Part shown: piece by piece, positions 5,982 through 7,025 of the stretch | How positions within the stretch are numbered: position 1 is the first letter of the stretch | Layout of the letters: each line of letters starts with the position of its first letter | Source: Bordetella parapertussis | GTDB lineage: Bacteria > Pseudomonadota > Gammaproteobacteria > Burkholderiales > CAIKXV01 | NCBI GenBank assembly: GCA_945877995.1 | Contig: CAMDXD010000212.1 | Coordinates: forward strand, 1 to 7,025 | Direction of reading: 5' to 3' | Length of the DNA stretch: 7,025 nt | Notes under the pieces: generated by a model | The model's input: only the letters and a program-made list of their open reading frames with translations | Told to the model about the DNA's origin: nothing | Databases searched by the model: none | Position numbers and translations under genes: made by a program

Positions 5982-6938
5982 TCAGTCCATGAACAGCGAA
6001 CTGACCGAATCTTCGTTGCTGACCCGCAGGATCGTTTCGGCGAGCAATGAGGCGACCGACAACTGGCGGATGCGCCCGTTGCAATTGCGCGCCGCCTCGG
6101 ACAGCGGGATGGTGTCGGTGACGACCAGTTCGTCAAGGTCATCCGACCCCGAGATGCGCTCGATGGCCGGCCCGGACAGCACGGCATGCGTGCAGTAGGC
6201 GGCCACATGGTGTGCACCGGCGTGCTTGAGCGCCTGGGCTGCCTTCACCAGCGTCCCGGCGGTGTCGACCATGTCGTCGACGATCACACAGGTGCGGCCC
6301 TGCACGTCGCCGATGATGTTCATCACCTCGGACACGTTGGCCTTCGGCCGGCGCTTGTCGATGATCACCAGGTCGGCTTCGAGCCGGCTGGCCATCGCAC
6401 GGGCGCGCACCACGCCGCCGGTGTCCGGCGACACCACGCACAGGTTCTGGTAATCACGCTTCCACACATCGCCGAGCAGGATCGGCAGGCCGTAGATGTT
6501 GTCGACCGGGATGTCGAAGAAGCCCTGGATCTGGTCGGCGTGCAGGTCCATCGTGAGCACACGGTCGACGCCGACGCTTTGCAGCATGTTGGCGACCACC
6601 TTCGCGGTGATCGGCACGCGCGCCGAACGCGGCCGCCGGTCCTGCCGGGCGTATCCGAAATACGGGATGGCGGCGGTGACCCGCGCGGCCGATGAGCGCT
6701 TCAGCGCATCGACCATCGCCATCAGTTCCATCAGGTTGTCGTTCGCGGGCGAGCAGGTCGACTGCAGCACGAACACGTCCTTGCCACGGACGTTCTCGAG
6801 CAGTTCGACCATGGTCTCGCCATCGCTGAACATGCCGACGCTGGCGCGCCCGAGGTGGATGTTCAGGTGGCGTACCACGCCCTCGGCCAGCTTGTGGCTG
6901 GCGGAACCCGAGAAAACCATCAACCGGTCATAGGCCAT
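5982..6938 (-). CDS. prs: Ribose-phosphate diphosphokinase (PRPP synthetase)
   Basis: A 318-residue class I PRPP synthetase. It transfers diphosphate from ATP to ribose 5-phosphate, making PRPP for purine, pyrimidine, histidine, tryptophan and NAD synthesis. Visible motifs are FSDGE (37-41); the ATP-binding flexible loop YARQDRRPRSARVPIT (96-111); the metal and pyrophosphate segment DLHADQIQGFFD (131-142) with His133; the catalytic-loop segment KRRPKANVSEVMN (195-207); and the PRPP-binding loop VDDMVDTAGTL (220-230). It ends SLFMD, as the family usually does. The ATG at 6936-6938 has AAGGA at 6945-6949, 6 bases upstream, and gives the Burkholderiales N-terminus MAYDRLMVF; Met7 is less likely. 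It is the first gene of the minus-strand housekeeping group here. The ispE gene and tRNA-Gln often found upstream in betaproteobacteria are not seen in the 87 bases available. Confidence 0.97.
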   Translation of the reverse strand: MAYDRLMVFSGSASHKLAEGVVRHLNIHLGRASVGMFSDGETMVELLENVRGKDVFVLQSTCSPANDNLMELMAMVDALKRSSAARVTAAIPYFGYARQDRRPRSARVPITAKVVANMLQSVGVDRVLTMDLHADQIQGFFDIPVDNIYGLPILLGDVWKRDYQNLCVVSPDTGGVVRARAMASRLEADLVIIDKRRPKANVSEVMNIIGDVQGRTCVIVDDMVDTAGTLVKAAQALKHAGAHHVAAYCTHAVLSGPAIERISGSDDLDELVVTDTIPLSEAARNCNGRIRQLSVASLLAETILRVSNEDSVSSLFMD

Positions 6939-6974
6939 GGACCATCCTTCCGTCGCGCAGGGCCTGCAGTCGTC

Positions 6975-6991
6975 GCTGCTGCTGCTGCTGC
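6975..6991. repeat. Short GCT trinucleotide run upstream of prs
   Basis: Five GCT units plus GC lie 36 bases upstream of the prs start, read as CAG/GCA on the prs strand. The surrounding 6939-7025 shows no tRNA and no recognisable promoter. An open frame on the minus strand runs through the repeat and ends at 6928 inside prs, but it matches nothing I know and may be chance. Confidence 0.5.
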
Positions 6992-7025
6992 CACTTTTGC
7001 AAAGTCGTGAGCCGAGTCGTCAGAA

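Noticed and set aside
4703..5992. 429-codon open frame crossing pth and rplY on the opposite strand
   Set aside because: It spans two real genes and a terminator, has no ribosome binding site of note, and its product looks like shadow translation.
5849..6217. In-frame N-terminal extension of rplY into prs
   Set aside because: The L25 family N-terminus and the AAGGA site place the start at 5848. The extension is only prs read in another frame.
6928..7025. Possible tail of a gene upstream of prs on the minus strand, running through the CAG repeat
   Set aside because: 31 residues of Gln/Arg-rich sequence with no family resemblance; a second frame is also open, so coding cannot be claimed.
6939..7025. 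tRNA-Gln often found upstream of prs in betaproteobacteria
   Set aside because: No CCA end, T-loop or cloverleaf pattern is visible on either strand in these bases.

Overview
The window is GC-rich chromosomal DNA, most likely from a betaproteobacterium of the Burkholderiales type. Three things point there: the conserved gene order prs-rplY-pth-ychF; a Prs beginning MAYDRLMVF, as in Burkholderiales; and a Bug/TctC periplasmic binding protein, a family greatly expanded in that group. This is inference from gene content, as no rRNA or other marker lies in the window.

Left part (1-2484, + strand): two translationally coupled genes encode a secreted Bug-family solute-binding protein and a PrpD-like enzyme of the MmgE/PrpD family. 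The stop codon of the first overlaps the start codon of the second (TGATG). Together they look like a capture-and-catabolism pair for a carboxylate or tricarboxylate. No TctA/TctB membrane components are in view, and the substrate cannot be read from sequence.

Right part (2508-6938, - strand, read right to left): ribose-phosphate diphosphokinase (prs), ribosomal protein L25/CTC (rplY), peptidyl-tRNA hydrolase (pth), the YchF ATPase (ychF) and a two-domain Nudix hydrolase. The first four are a well-known housekeeping block linking PRPP supply and translation. The Nudix gene follows ychF on the same strand and ends 23 bp from the convergent PrpD-like gene, with a hairpin spanning both stop codons.

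The spacers hold most of the unexplained structure. The prs-rplY spacer (133 bp) has four consecutive inverted repeats. The rplY-pth spacer contains a good intrinsic terminator almost touching the pth start, which lacks a Shine-Dalgarno sequence. The pth-ychF spacer has a tandem 13-bp repeat ending in a perfect GGGGTC/GACCCC palindrome. The 87 bp before prs contain a short GCT run and no tRNA. No spacer exceeds 300 bp.

No wholly new multi-gene system is evident. The best leads are the N-terminal conserved domain fused to the Nudix hydrolase and the altered active-site positions in the PrpD-like enzyme. No mobile element, CRISPR array, tRNA or rRNA was found.
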